DNA of 64,000 nucleotides from an uncultured Dialister sp. (GCA_900314595.1 OMVW01000001.1:145065-209064); one strand, 5' to 3'; counted from the stretch's first letter, positions 52,074 to 62,202 are shown. Notes: a model not told the origin generated them from the letters alone. Made by a program: numbers and translations.

Positions 52074-54545
52074 ATGTTTGATAAATTTCTTGATCGTTTA
52101 TTTAACGGTTCCAATGAAAAAGAAATCAAAAAAATTCGCAAAATTGTTGAACAGCAGATTAATCCTCTTGAAAAAGGATTGATGCAGCTCAGCGATTCCT
52201 CTCTCGCTAATAAGACAAATGAATTCAAAGCTCGTCTGGCCAAAGAGGAAACGCTGGACGATATTTTACCGGAAGCATTTGCGGTGATCCGTGAAGCTTC
52301 CCGTCGTGTGCTTGGTATGCGTCATTTTGATGTGCAGCTCATTGGCGGTATTATTCTTCATCGCGGTAACATTGCTGAAATGTGTACCGGTGAAGGTAAA
52401 ACCCTTGTGGCTACCGCTCCTGTATATTTGAATGCTTTGGAAGGTAAAGGTGTTCATGTCATCACAGTTAATGATTACCTGGCTAAACGTGATAGTGAAT
52501 GGATGGGACAGGTATATAAGTTTCTTGGACTTTCTGTCGGGCTGATTATTCATGATCTGGATTTCCAGCAGAGAAAAATTGCTTATAATTCAGATATCAC
52601 CTATGGTACTAATAATGAATTCGGGTTTGACTACCTTCGCGATAATATGGTTACCTCATTGGATCAGATGGTACAGAGACCTCTTCATTATTGCCTGATT
52701 GATGAAGTTGACTCCATACTGATTGATGAAGCAAGAACACCTTTGATTATTTCCGGTCCTGGTCAAAAGTCCACGGATAATTATTATGTTGTTGCAAAAC
52801 TTGTTCCTCAGCTAAAAAAAGACATTGATTTTACAATTGATGAAAAACAGAAAACCGTGGCGCCAACAGAGGCTGGCGTTGCTAAAATGGAAAAGCTTCT
52901 TGGCGTAGAAAATCTTTATGATGCAGAAAATCTCGAATTGAATCATCTCTTTGTTCAGGCTCTCCGTGCCCAGAATATGATGCAGCGCGATAAGGATTAT
53001 GTCGTCAAAGACGGTGAGGTAGTCATTGTTGATGAATTTACAGGACGTCTGATGTATGGCCGCCGCTATTCTGATGGACTTCACCAGGCAATTGAGGCAA
53101 AAGAAGGATTGGAAGTTCAGCGTGAAAGTCAGACGCTTGCCACTATTACCTTCCAGAACTATTTCAGGATGTATGATAAACTGGCCGGGATGACCGGTAC
53201 CGCAAAAACTGAAGAACAGGAATTCATCAAAATTTACGGTCTCCCTGTCCTTCAGGTTCCTACAAACAAGCCTATTCAGCGAAAGGATCTTCCGGATGTT
53301 GTATTTAAAACAAAGAGAGGCAAATATAGAGCTGTTGTAAAGGAAGTTCAACAACGCCATGCAACGGGGCAGCCTATGTTGATTGGTACAACTTCCATTG
53401 AACAGTCTGAGGAACTTTCCAGTATGCTTAATAAAGCGGGCATTCCCCATTCTGTATTAAATGCGAAATATCACGAAAAAGAAGCAGCTATAGTTGCATT
53501 GGCTGGCCAGAAAGATGCAGTTACAATTGCAACCAACATGGCCGGCCGTGGTACGGATATTCAGCTTGGGGATGGAGTAGCAGCTTTAGGTGGTCTGGCC
53601 ATTATCGGTACTGAACGTCATGAAAGCCGTCGTATTGATAATCAGCTTCGCGGACGAGCCGGTCGTCAGGGTGATCCTGGTTCCAGCCAGTTCTTCCTGT
53701 CTCTGGAAGATGATCTTCTTCGCATTTTCGGAGGAGATAATATCAAGAAACTTATGGAAAAAATGGGCCTGGATGAAGATGAACCGATTAACAGCAAAAT
53801 GGTTTCCAATGCCATTCAGAAAGCACAGAAACGTGTGGAAGCCCGCAACTTTGACATCCGTAAATATGTCCTTGAGTATGATGATGTCATGAACCAGCAG
53901 AGAAAAGTCGTCTATGATCAGCGTCGCAGGATTCTTGAAGGCGAGGACATGAAAGACCAGGTTCTCGGTATGGTTGATACCATTATTGATAAAGGCATGC
54001 AGGCTTATGCGGACCCCAAGCTTTATCCTGAAGAATGGGATTTTGAAGGGCTTTTAAAATACAGTGAAAAGTTTTTCCTTGCTCCTGGCGAACTGAGCCT
54101 TGAAGAAGTGGAGGATATGAGCAGGGAAGAACTTGAAGACAAACTAAAATCACTGGCTCATGAAACTTATGAATCCAGAGAAAAATCCATCGGTTCCCCA
54201 ATGATGCGTGAACTGGAAAAGGCAGTTATGCTGAAAGTGGTAGATTCCAAGTGGATGGAGCACCTGGATGATATGGATATGTTAAAAGAAGGCATAGGTC
54301 TTCGTTCTTATGGCCAGAGAAACCCGATTGTTGAATATAAAGTGGAAGCCTATGACATTTTCGAAGAAATGCAGCAGGCCATGATGGAGACAATTATCCT
54401 TTATCTCTACCATATTCAGATCCGCTTTACCACAGACCCGGAAACTCCGCAACAGGAGACTCCTAAACCAGATAATCATCTTGAAGGGGCAACTGAGCAT
54501 TATGTAGATGAGAATTCGCAGCATATGACGGATTCGGAAAACTGA
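52074..54545 (+). CDS. secA: Preprotein translocase subunit SecA
   Basis: SecA is the ATPase motor of Sec export. The 823 residues contain NBD1 with Walker A MCTGEGKTL and DEVDSILIDEARTPL, the preprotein cross-linking domain, NBD2 with TNMAGRGTDIQLG and RIDNQLRGRAGRQGDPGSSQF, and the helical scaffold/wing domains. The usual C-terminal zinc-binding SEC-C motif is missing; the protein ends in an acidic, Pro/Gln/Glu-rich tail. AAGGAG precedes the ATG. prfB follows as in Bacillus. Confidence 0.97.
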   Translation: MFDKFLDRLFNGSNEKEIKKIRKIVEQQINPLEKGLMQLSDSSLANKTNEFKARLAKEETLDDILPEAFAVIREASRRVLGMRHFDVQLIGGIILHRGNIAEMCTGEGKTLVATAPVYLNALEGKGVHVITVNDYLAKRDSEWMGQVYKFLGLSVGLIIHDLDFQQRKIAYNSDITYGTNNEFGFDYLRDNMVTSLDQMVQRPLHYCLIDEVDSILIDEARTPLIISGPGQKSTDNYYVVAKLVPQLKKDIDFTIDEKQKTVAPTEAGVAKMEKLLGVENLYDAENLELNHLFVQALRAQNMMQRDKDYVVKDGEVVIVDEFTGRLMYGRRYSDGLHQAIEAKEGLEVQRESQTLATITFQNYFRMYDKLAGMTGTAKTEEQEFIKIYGLPVLQVPTNKPIQRKDLPDVVFKTKRGKYRAVVKEVQQRHATGQPMLIGTTSIEQSEELSSMLNKAGIPHSVLNAKYHEKEAAIVALAGQKDAVTIATNMAGRGTDIQLGDGVAALGGLAIIGTERHESRRIDNQLRGRAGRQGDPGSSQFFLSLEDDLLRIFGGDNIKKLMEKMGLDEDEPINSKMVSNAIQKAQKRVEARNFDIRKYVLEYDDVMNQQRKVVYDQRRRILEGEDMKDQVLGMVDTIIDKGMQAYADPKLYPEEWDFEGLLKYSEKFFLAPGELSLEEVEDMSREELEDKLKSLAHETYESREKSIGSPMMRELEKAVMLKVVDSKWMEHLDDMDMLKEGIGLRSYGQRNPIVEYKVEAYDIFEEMQQAMMETIILYLYHIQIRFTTDPETPQQETPKPDNHLEGATEHYVDENSQHMTDSEN

Positions 54546-54590
54546 CGTTATTATTAAAATTAGAAATAAAACTTAATTTTGAATGTCTTT

Positions 54591-55728
54591 ATGGAAAGCG
54601 AGATGACAATCCAGATGCTGGAAGATTTGAAAAAAACTTTAACAGAACTGCTGAATCATGAAAAAGAAATAAGGGATTCACTTTGACTTACCTCAGCTGA
54701 AGGAAAGAATCAGAAGTTACGATGTCCAGATGAGTGATCCCAGCTTTTGGGATGATGCCGACAAAGCTCGTCAGGTTTCACAGGAAGCCACGGAAGCTAA
54801 AGAAGCTTATGAAACATATACAAAGCTTTTCTCCAGAGCTGAAGGTCTCCAGGATATCCTTGAACTGGCTATCGAAGAAGATGACCAGTCCATGGAACCG
54901 GAAATTGCGAAAGAACTTGCAGAAGTCAAAGAGATCATGGACAAGAAGGAAATTGAACTCCTTCTGTCCGGGAAATATGATGCCAGCAATGCCATTATCA
55001 CATTCCATGCAGGCGCTGGTGGTACAGAAGCTCAAGACTGGACTGAAATGCTTATTCGTATGTATATCAAGTGGGCTGAAGCAGAAGGGTTCGAACTGGA
55101 TGAACTCAATATGCTGCCGGGGGATGAGGCAGGCATAAAAAGCGCAGAATACATGGTGAAGGGAAAGTATGCCTATGGCTTTCTGAAATCAGAAAAAGGT
55201 GTACATCGACTTGTCAGGATTTCTCCTTTTGATGCGGCTAAAAGGCGGCATACATCTTTTTCAGCTGTTGATGTAATGCCTGAAATCGATGATGATGTGC
55301 AGGTAGATCTTAATATGGATGATGTGAGAGTCGATTATTATCGCTCCAGCGGTGCAGGTGGACAGCACATTAATAAAACGAGTTCTGCTGTTCGTATGAC
55401 CCATATACCTACAGGCATCGTTGCTGCCTGTCAGAATGAACGCAGCCAGTTCCAGAATAAGGAGCAGTGTCTTCGCCTTTTACGTGCTAAACTTTATGAA
55501 TTCGAAATGAAGAAGCACGAGCAGGAAATCAGTGCACTCGAAGGAGACCAGCAGGCTATTGAATGGGGGAGTCAGATCCGCTCTTATGTTTTTCAGCCAT
55601 ATACTCTGGTTAAGGATAATCGGACTGGTGTAGAGACGGGGAATATCCAGGCTGTTATGGATGGTGATCTGGATCCTTTTATTGAAGGATTCCTGAAGAT
55701 GAATAAATTCAACGCAAAAGCAAAATAA
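54591..55728 (+). CDS. prfB: Peptide chain release factor 2, expressed through a programmed +1 frameshift
   Basis: RF2 recognises UGA and UAA. The first part runs from ATG 54591 to the in-frame TGA at 54684-54686; after CTT (54681-54683) one T is skipped and the main frame continues with GAC at 54685 (DLPQLKERI...). The slippery CTT-TGA-C and an upstream Shine-Dalgarno-like AGGGAT (54672-54677) are the known autoregulatory elements. The main frame contains the GGQ motif (SSGAGGQHINKTSSA) and GVHRLVRISPFD. The full product is about 370-378 residues; ATGs 54603 and 54615 are alternative starts and the last gives a more usual length. It follows secA. Confidence 0.93.
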
Positions 55729-55741
55729 AAGGGAGAATGAA

Positions 55742-57775
55742 ATGACGGCCATACAGAAAAACGCCTGCAGGATTCTGGCAGTTTTAATATGTATCGGTGT
55801 TATCGCTGCAGGGATTATTTCCCTGCAGCGTACTCATGTAGAGTCAGCCGCTTCTTCGGTTGAAAACGTGTATGATTATTACAACATCATTGATAATGCA
55901 GCGGTAGAAAAAAAGTCAGTCAATGATCTTTTTGCACTCTATAGAGAAAGTGGAGTCACATCATTAGCTGTATATGATGAAACCCTTGAAAAACTGGCCG
56001 GCCATGACTATCTCAGGGTATATAAGGGAAGTGATTTTATATCTCGAAATCCCGATGTGGGTGGCCTATCGGATAATAAAATTTATATTCAGCCGTCATT
56101 TAATGGGGTGGGACGTTCCTATTTCATGGAAACAGAAGAACATCTGCCTCTTGTATTGGGAAAGGATGCTGTAAGATTTCTGTCAGTCAATGGTACGGAT
56201 ACTCTTGAAGTCAATGCTGTCTATAACCAGCTTATGCTGAAACCACTGGGGATTTATCAGGAAACCGTTAAATCTGCAGCTAAAGAAGGATTCTATATCG
56301 TTCTGCGGCCAGTTAATGAACCTCATGTCACAAAAGAATATATTGACCTTTTCTTCAAAGCCGCAGATGTATCCGACAAGGTGAGTGCTGTTATTTTTCA
56401 GGGAAAAGAGGTACTTGGATATAAGAATTATGTGACTGATGTCACTCGTGGACTTCAGTCCCGGGGAATTCCGGTTGTTCTCATAGAAGCTCAGAATCAG
56501 CTTGGCTTTGAGCGTCAGTCCGGTAATCTGGATATGACTACTTTTTCAAATTATAATACGGTTCGTCTTTACGCAATGTCCAAGGATGAATTGATTAAAA
56601 TAACCCCAAAAGAAGCAGCATCAAGATTTTATATTTCTGATATTGAAAGAAATATCAGGATGAATCTTTTCCCCTCCTATAAATTTCCTGTCGATGGAAT
56701 GACGCTTTCTGAAACAAATGCATCTTACATTGCCGATGTTTCAGCCCGTCTGGCCAATCATGGGTTCACGGTCGGAAAGGCTTCCGTTTTTGCTCCTTAT
56801 TTTCCGACTAAAATATTGCGAGCCATTGTTATGGTTGGGGCAGTATCTCTTATTGTGCTTGCCTTCATTTTCATTCTGCCGATACTACGCAATTACTGGC
56901 TTCCTGTTGAAATCGTGGGTATTTTGGGCACGCTGGGATTATTCTGGCTGAAAAATTCTGTCCTTCCGCTTCAGCTCCTGGCTTTGGGAATAGCCGTATG
57001 CACACCGGTTATCGTTATGACATTGTTCCTCGATTATTGCCTTAAAAGAAAAGACACTGCCTTTTCTGACGTCGGTTGGGCTCATCTTCTTGTTGAATCT
57101 CTGGCCCTGCTTTGGGGAGCAGGAATTTTATCTCTGGCCGGTGCAGCTTTCATCAGCGGACTTCTAGGAGATATCAGGTTTCTACTGGAAATACAGTTCT
57201 TCCGCGGCGTTAAAGCAACTTTTGTCCTTCCTCTTGTGTTTGTTTCTATTGTATATATCCAGAAATTCCCATTCTTCGGCAGTGTTGTTGCATCTGATCG
57301 TGACTTTGTTCGTTTTGTCAGGAAATTCTGTAATATCCAGATTAAGCTGGGGCTTCTTGTCGGACTTGGAATTCTTGCCATGGTCGGATTTATGTTTATC
57401 GGCAGAAGTGGTAATAACGGTGCTCCTGTACCCGCTTTCGAAATTGCGCTTCGGAGATTTCTTGAAGATGTAATGTATGCCCGCCCCAGGGAAAAAGAAT
57501 TTCTTTTCGGGCACCCTGCAGTTCTTCTTTCAATGACTGCCCTTTACCGGAAATGGCCTCAGATTTTCCATTATTTTCTTATTGTTGCAGTAACAATTGG
57601 CCAGGGATCCATGGTTGAAACCTTCGCCCATATGAGGAGTCCTTATATGTTGAGCCTCATTCGAGGCTTTGACGGATTGGCCGCCGGAAGTCTTTCTGTC
57701 ATTGCTGCTCTGATTGGGGTTATGATTCTGGTTCGAATTACCAAATTTTTTGGAGAACGATATGGCAAATTATAA
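55742..57775 (+). CDS. DUF5693 family polytopic membrane protein
   Basis: This 677-residue protein matches DUF5693. It has an N-terminal membrane anchor (about 11-29), a large extracytoplasmic domain (about 35-350) of TIM-barrel-like appearance (repeated strand-helix units such as SGVTSLAVYDETLEKL and RGIPVVLIEAQNQLGF), and about seven or eight C-terminal helices (about 360-670). Function is unknown. It overlaps csaB by 14 nt, which suggests a shared role in cell-surface polysaccharide or wall-polymer export. GGGAGA precedes the ATG. Confidence 0.78.
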   Translation: MTAIQKNACRILAVLICIGVIAAGIISLQRTHVESAASSVENVYDYYNIIDNAAVEKKSVNDLFALYRESGVTSLAVYDETLEKLAGHDYLRVYKGSDFISRNPDVGGLSDNKIYIQPSFNGVGRSYFMETEEHLPLVLGKDAVRFLSVNGTDTLEVNAVYNQLMLKPLGIYQETVKSAAKEGFYIVLRPVNEPHVTKEYIDLFFKAADVSDKVSAVIFQGKEVLGYKNYVTDVTRGLQSRGIPVVLIEAQNQLGFERQSGNLDMTTFSNYNTVRLYAMSKDELIKITPKEAASRFYISDIERNIRMNLFPSYKFPVDGMTLSETNASYIADVSARLANHGFTVGKASVFAPYFPTKILRAIVMVGAVSLIVLAFIFILPILRNYWLPVEIVGILGTLGLFWLKNSVLPLQLLALGIAVCTPVIVMTLFLDYCLKRKDTAFSDVGWAHLLVESLALLWGAGILSLAGAAFISGLLGDIRFLLEIQFFRGVKATFVLPLVFVSIVYIQKFPFFGSVVASDRDFVRFVRKFCNIQIKLGLLVGLGILAMVGFMFIGRSGNNGAPVPAFEIALRRFLEDVMYARPREKEFLFGHPAVLLSMTALYRKWPQIFHYFLIVAVTIGQGSMVETFAHMRSPYMLSLIRGFDGLAAGSLSVIAALIGVMILVRITKFFGERYGKL

Positions 57776-58859
57776 GATCGTCATCTCCGGTTATTATGGA
57801 TTCAATAATGCCGGGGATGAAGCAATGCTTTCTGCCATACTGCAGGCTTTAAGGAAAACTTTTGATGAACCGGATATCACTGTCATTTCCGGTAATCCAA
57901 AAGAAACTGCCCATTCTTTTGGTGTACATGGGATTCCCCGTTTTTCGATTTCCCAGATTATTACAGCCATTTTCAACTCCGACCTGATTATCAGCGGCGG
58001 CGGAAGCCTGCTCCAGGATGTCACGAGCTGGAAAAGCATGATTTATTATCTGTCAATCATTACTTTGGGAGTTCTTTTTCAAAAGCAGGTATTTCTTTAT
58101 TCTCAGGGAATAGGTCCTGTAAGATATCGGGTGATTCGGATTATTCTGAAACACGTCCTTAATCACGTAGATGCAATAACGGTAAGGGATAAAGAATCCA
58201 AAGGATTTCTTGAAAGGCTGGGAGTCCACAGCAGAATTTATACCACTGCTGATGCAGTGCTTTCACTACAGCCGGCAGATTTAGCTTCCGGTCAGGACAT
58301 TCTGAATGAAAACCATGTTCCCGGTATTGGAAAGAAAATCGGTATCGCCATCCGTAACTGGAATCATTCTGAAAAATGGATGGCTGATTTAAAAAAATAT
58401 ATTGAAAAACTTTCTCTGAATAAAGATATTTCTATTATTTTCATTCCTATGCAGTATCCGGAAGATCGGGATGCCGCAATAAAAATCTGCTCAAACAATA
58501 ATAATGTGTACGTATTGCCGGGAGATTATACTATAAATGAGCTTATGTCTATTATAGGCAGTATGGATGTCCTCGTAGGCATGAGGCTGCATGCCCTGAT
58601 TTTTTCCGCATTGATGCATGTACCTTTCCTTGGAATTTCCTATGATCCCAAAATAGACAATTTTCTGGCACTGATTGGAGAAAAACCGGTATGTTCTGTT
58701 TCCCATATGGATGCAATAAAGTTGTATAATAATACATGTAAACTGTGTGCCGATGCGGAATCTTTTTCCGGCTGGGGCAATGTGAAACGGCTTCAGGAGC
58801 AGGCTCTGCAGAATGTTCATATTTTAAAAAATCTTGTCGAAAACAAGGAGGAAAACTGA
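57762..58859 (+). CDS. csaB: Polysaccharide pyruvyl transferase CsaB
   Basis: CsaB adds pyruvate ketals to a cell-wall polysaccharide, which in Gram-positives creates the anchor for SLH-domain proteins. The 365 residues show the family N-terminus KIVISGYYGFNNAGDEAMLSAI, ISGGGSLLQD, FLYSQGIGPVR and the C-terminal GMRLHALIFSALMHVPFLGISYDPKI. The ATG at 57762 is used because TGGAGAA is about 5 nt upstream. It overlaps the DUF5693 gene and is itself followed by a transketolase start overlapping its stop. Confidence 0.92.
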   Translation: MANYKIVISGYYGFNNAGDEAMLSAILQALRKTFDEPDITVISGNPKETAHSFGVHGIPRFSISQIITAIFNSDLIISGGGSLLQDVTSWKSMIYYLSIITLGVLFQKQVFLYSQGIGPVRYRVIRIILKHVLNHVDAITVRDKESKGFLERLGVHSRIYTTADAVLSLQPADLASGQDILNENHVPGIGKKIGIAIRNWNHSEKWMADLKKYIEKLSLNKDISIIFIPMQYPEDRDAAIKICSNNNNVYVLPGDYTINELMSIIGSMDVLVGMRLHALIFSALMHVPFLGISYDPKIDNFLALIGEKPVCSVSHMDAIKLYNNTCKLCADAESFSGWGNVKRLQEQALQNVHILKNLVENKEEN

Positions 58860-59692
58860 TGAGTCATCTTACCAGTGAAGAGATCACTTTACTCAAGGAA
58901 AAGGCGAAAGAAGTACGCATTGATATTTTGAAAATGATTACTAAAGCAAATTCCGGTCATACTGGTGGTTCTTTATCAGTGGCGGATCTTCTCACACTTC
59001 TTTATTTTAAGGAAATGAATATAAATCCTGAGGATACTCACTGGCAAGAAAGGGACAGGCTTGTCCTTTCCAAAGGACACGGGGCTCCTGCTATGTATGC
59101 TTGCCTTTCTGAAAGAGGATATTTCCCGAAAGAAGAACTTGAAGGTCTCCGTCAGGCTGGTCATATGCTTCAGGGACATCCTGATATGAAACATACTCCG
59201 GGCGTAGATATGACCACCGGTTCTCTTGGACAGGGAATTAGCGCCGCTTGTGGCATGGCACTTGCTTCCCAAATAGATAATAAAAACTGGAGAGTGTTTG
59301 CGGTTCTTGGTGATGGAGAACTCGAGGAAGGTCAGGTTTGGGAAGCAGCTATGTATGCTGCTCATTATAAACTGGATCACCTGACTGCTTTTGTGGATAA
59401 TAATGGTCTCCAGATTGACGGCCCTATTACGGAAGTCATGTCGTCTCTTCCCATCGATGAAAAATTCAAGGCTTTTGGATGGCATGTTATTCTTACGGAC
59501 GGCCATGATTTTAATGCGCTTCATAATGCGATTGAAGAAGCAAAAGCGACCTCAGGGAAGCCTACCATGATTGTGATGAAGACAGTTAAGGGTAAAGGCG
59601 TTCCGGAAATTGAAAATAAAGTCGGATGGCATGGAAAAGCTCCGACCGCTGAAGAATGCGAACGTTTTATTAAAGCAGTGGAGGAAGAATAA
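58859..59692 (+). CDS. Transketolase, N-terminal (TPP-binding) subunit
   Basis: This 277-residue protein is the first half of a split transketolase of the pentose phosphate pathway. It carries the TPP motif GDGELEEGQVWEAAMYAAHYKLDHLTAFVDNN in recognisable form (GDGE...DNN), plus NSGHTGGSLS and LSKGHGAPA. The ATG overlaps the csaB stop (TGATG arrangement) with AAGGAGG upstream. An earlier in-frame start at 58745 inside csaB is unlikely. The C-terminal subunit gene follows directly. Confidence 0.94.
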   Translation: MSHLTSEEITLLKEKAKEVRIDILKMITKANSGHTGGSLSVADLLTLLYFKEMNINPEDTHWQERDRLVLSKGHGAPAMYACLSERGYFPKEELEGLRQAGHMLQGHPDMKHTPGVDMTTGSLGQGISAACGMALASQIDNKNWRVFAVLGDGELEEGQVWEAAMYAAHYKLDHLTAFVDNNGLQIDGPITEVMSSLPIDEKFKAFGWHVILTDGHDFNALHNAIEEAKATSGKPTMIVMKTVKGKGVPEIENKVGWHGKAPTAEECERFIKAVEEE

Positions 59693-60625
59693 ATGGGTAA
59701 GGCAACTCGTGATGCATATGGTGAAGCTCTTAAAGAATTAGGGGCTGTGAATCCTGATATTGTTGTACTGGATGCTGATCTTTCTGCTTCCACTAAAACT
59801 CAGGTTTTTGCAAAGGAATATCCTAATCGTTTTTTTGATACCGGTATTGCTGAAGCTAATATGATGGGTGTCGCAGCCGGATTGGCTGCGGCAGGTAAAA
59901 TTCCCTTTGCATCTACCTTTGCTGTTTTTGGTGCCGGTCGTGCTTATGAACAGATTCGAAATTCCATCTGTTACCCTAAGCTGAATGTAAAAGTTGCTGT
60001 TACTCATGCCGGCCTCACGGTTGGTGAAGATGGCGCTACTCATCAAATGCTTGAAGATATTACCTTGATGAGAGCACTTCCCAATATGACTGTCATTGTT
60101 CCGGCTGATGCAAAGGAAACTAAAGAGGCTGTCAAATGGGCGGCTTCTTATTATGGACCAGTTTATATTCGCATGGGCCGTGCTAAATGTGATGACATCA
60201 TGCCGGAAGATTATATTTTTAAACCGGGTAAAAGCTTTGAGGTATGCCCTGGTACTAATCTTACAATTATTGCCTGCGGCATTATGACGGCCATGGCCCA
60301 AAAAGCTCACGATTTACTTAAAGCGGACGGAATTTCTGCAAGGGTTATCAATATGAGCTCCATAAAGCCAATTGATAAGGACGCCATCAATAAAGCTGCC
60401 AAAGAAACCGGCGCAATTCTTACCTGTGAAGAACATACGGTAAAAGGGGGACTGGGTGGTGCAGTTGCAGAAGTGCTCTGCCTGAATAACCCTGTTCCCA
60501 TGGCAATGATTGGAACGGAAGATACCTTTGGCCAATCCGGTAAAGCTGATGAACTGCTCGAAGTATATGGACTCACTACTGAAAATATCGTAAAAAAAGC
60601 AAAAACACTGCTTGCAAGAAAGTGA
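59693..60625 (+). CDS. Transketolase, C-terminal subunit
   Basis: The second half of the split transketolase, 310 residues, contains the pyrimidine-binding domain (DTGIAEANMMGVAAGLAAAGK) and the C-terminal transketolase domain (about 185-310, CEEHTVKGGLGGAVAEVL). With the preceding subunit it interconverts sugar phosphates such as xylulose 5-phosphate and ribose 5-phosphate. Its ATG immediately follows the previous stop. Confidence 0.94.
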   Translation: MGKATRDAYGEALKELGAVNPDIVVLDADLSASTKTQVFAKEYPNRFFDTGIAEANMMGVAAGLAAAGKIPFASTFAVFGAGRAYEQIRNSICYPKLNVKVAVTHAGLTVGEDGATHQMLEDITLMRALPNMTVIVPADAKETKEAVKWAASYYGPVYIRMGRAKCDDIMPEDYIFKPGKSFEVCPGTNLTIIACGIMTAMAQKAHDLLKADGISARVINMSSIKPIDKDAINKAAKETGAILTCEEHTVKGGLGGAVAEVLCLNNPVPMAMIGTEDTFGQSGKADELLEVYGLTTENIVKKAKTLLARK

Positions 60626-60632
60626 GGAATTA

Positions 60633-61319
60633 ATGATTACTTTTGATCAGGTGTCTCTGAATTATGATCCAAAACATACGGCCCTGAAAAATATTTCCAC
60701 TCATATTGATAAAGGAGAGTTTGTATTTGTAGTAGGTCCCAGTGGGGCCGGCAAGTCCACTTTTGTGAAAATACTGACTCATGAACTGGTGCCTGAATCC
60801 GGAACTGTTATCGTCAATGGAATCAATATTACCCGATTAAAAAGAAGTAAGATTCCCTATTACAGGCGGACGCTGGGCATCGTATTCCAGGATTTCCGCC
60901 TTCTCTCGGAAAAAACTGTATTTGATAATATTGCTTTTGTCCTCAGGGTAACCGGTGCGAAAAGCCGTGAAATCAAGGAACGTGTTAACAGAGTGCTTGA
61001 CCTTGTGGGCCTTAGAAATAAGGCAAAAGAACTTCCTTCCCGCCTTTCAGGCGGCGAACAGCAGCGTGTGGCCATAGCCCGTGCACTTGTCAATCAGCCT
61101 ATTCTTTTGATTGCTGATGAACCAACCGGCAACCTGGATCCTGTGACAACTGATGAAATCATGAAGCTCTTTAATGAAATCAATCATATGGGGACGACCA
61201 TTATTATGGTTACACATAACAAGGATCTTGTAAACACCATGCATAAGCGGGTCATTAATATTGAAGATGGCCGTATCATTGCAGATCAGGAAAAAGGGGG
61301 ATACCACCTACATGTTTAG
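60633..61319 (+). CDS. ftsE: Cell-division ATP-binding protein FtsE
   Basis: FtsE is the ATPase of the FtsEX complex that controls septal peptidoglycan hydrolases. The 228 residues show Walker A GPSGAGKST, VFQDFRLLSEKTVFDN, signature RLSGGEQQRVAIARAL and Walker B LIADEPTGNLDP. The ATG at 60633 has GAGGA (about 60624) upstream; earlier in-frame codons overlap the transketolase gene. ftsX overlaps its 3' end by 8 nt. Confidence 0.95.
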   Translation: MITFDQVSLNYDPKHTALKNISTHIDKGEFVFVVGPSGAGKSTFVKILTHELVPESGTVIVNGINITRLKRSKIPYYRRTLGIVFQDFRLLSEKTVFDNIAFVLRVTGAKSREIKERVNRVLDLVGLRNKAKELPSRLSGGEQQRVAIARALVNQPILLIADEPTGNLDPVTTDEIMKLFNEINHMGTTIIMVTHNKDLVNTMHKRVINIEDGRIIADQEKGGYHLHV

Positions 61320-62196
61320 TTCTTTGGGTTATTTTTGGAAGGAGACTTTTCATTCTCTTTTCAGGAATAAATTTATGGCAGTTGCCTCCATTCTGACTGT
61401 GACGTTATCCATGTTTATTCTGGGGACGTTTCTCTGTGCGGTGCTGAATGTCAATCATATGGCCTCCTATCTTGAAAGCCAGGTGGAAATGACCATTTAT
61501 CTGAAAGATGGATTAACTACCAGCCAGGTTATGGGAGTAGGGCAGCGGCTCAAGGCACTTCCTGATCTTAAAGAAATTAAATTTACTAATAAAGATCAGG
61601 CAATGGCGGAATTCAAAAAAGGTCTTGGAGATCAGCAGGGAATATTGGAGGCCATCAATGGCAATCCTCTTCCAGCTTCCTATTCAACTTCTTTTTCCAA
61701 TCCGGAATCTTTAAAAAATGCGGTAGCAATCGTTTCTAAATATAATGAAGTAGATTCCGTACAATATGGGCAGGAAATTATTGAGCAGCTTTATAAAGTG
61801 GCACAAGTAATCCGCATTGGCGGTATTATTCTTATAGTTTTTCTTGCAGGCGCGGAGCTTTTTATTATTTCCAATACAATCAGATTGACCGTTTTTGCAA
61901 GACGCCGTGAAATTCAGATTATGAAATACGTAGGAGCTACTAATGGGTTTATCCGCTGGCCATTTATCTTTGAAGGTATGGTCATAGGTTTTATTGGTTC
62001 CGGTATAGCTTCTCTTATTCTATGGGAAGGGTACAAAATCGTTCTACAGAAAATGACAGATGCAGGCCTTGTATTTATACCAATGATTTCAATATGGCCT
62101 TTTGTCGGCTATCTTTCTGCAATCATTCTTGGAGCCGGAATCATCATTGGCATTTTAGGAAGTACGATTTCGCTTCGCAAGTATATGAAGGTATGA
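61312..62196 (+). CDS. ftsX: Cell-division permease-like protein FtsX
   Basis: FtsX transmits the FtsE ATPase cycle across the membrane to a hydrolase activator. The 294 residues contain an N-terminal helix (about 22-45), an extracytoplasmic domain (about 50-165, VEMTIYLKDGLTTSQVMGV) and three further helices (about 170-290), with the typical FARRREIQIMKYVGATNGFIRWPF coupling block in shortened form RREIQIMKYVGAT. The start is ATG 61312, preceded by AAAGGGGG. The M23 hydrolase gene 6 nt downstream is the likely partner. Confidence 0.94.
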   Translation: MFSSLGYFWKETFHSLFRNKFMAVASILTVTLSMFILGTFLCAVLNVNHMASYLESQVEMTIYLKDGLTTSQVMGVGQRLKALPDLKEIKFTNKDQAMAEFKKGLGDQQGILEAINGNPLPASYSTSFSNPESLKNAVAIVSKYNEVDSVQYGQEIIEQLYKVAQVIRIGGIILIVFLAGAELFIISNTIRLTVFARRREIQIMKYVGATNGFIRWPFIFEGMVIGFIGSGIASLILWEGYKIVLQKMTDAGLVFIPMISIWPFVGYLSAIILGAGIIIGILGSTISLRKYMKV

Positions 62197-62202
62197 TTTC
62201 CA

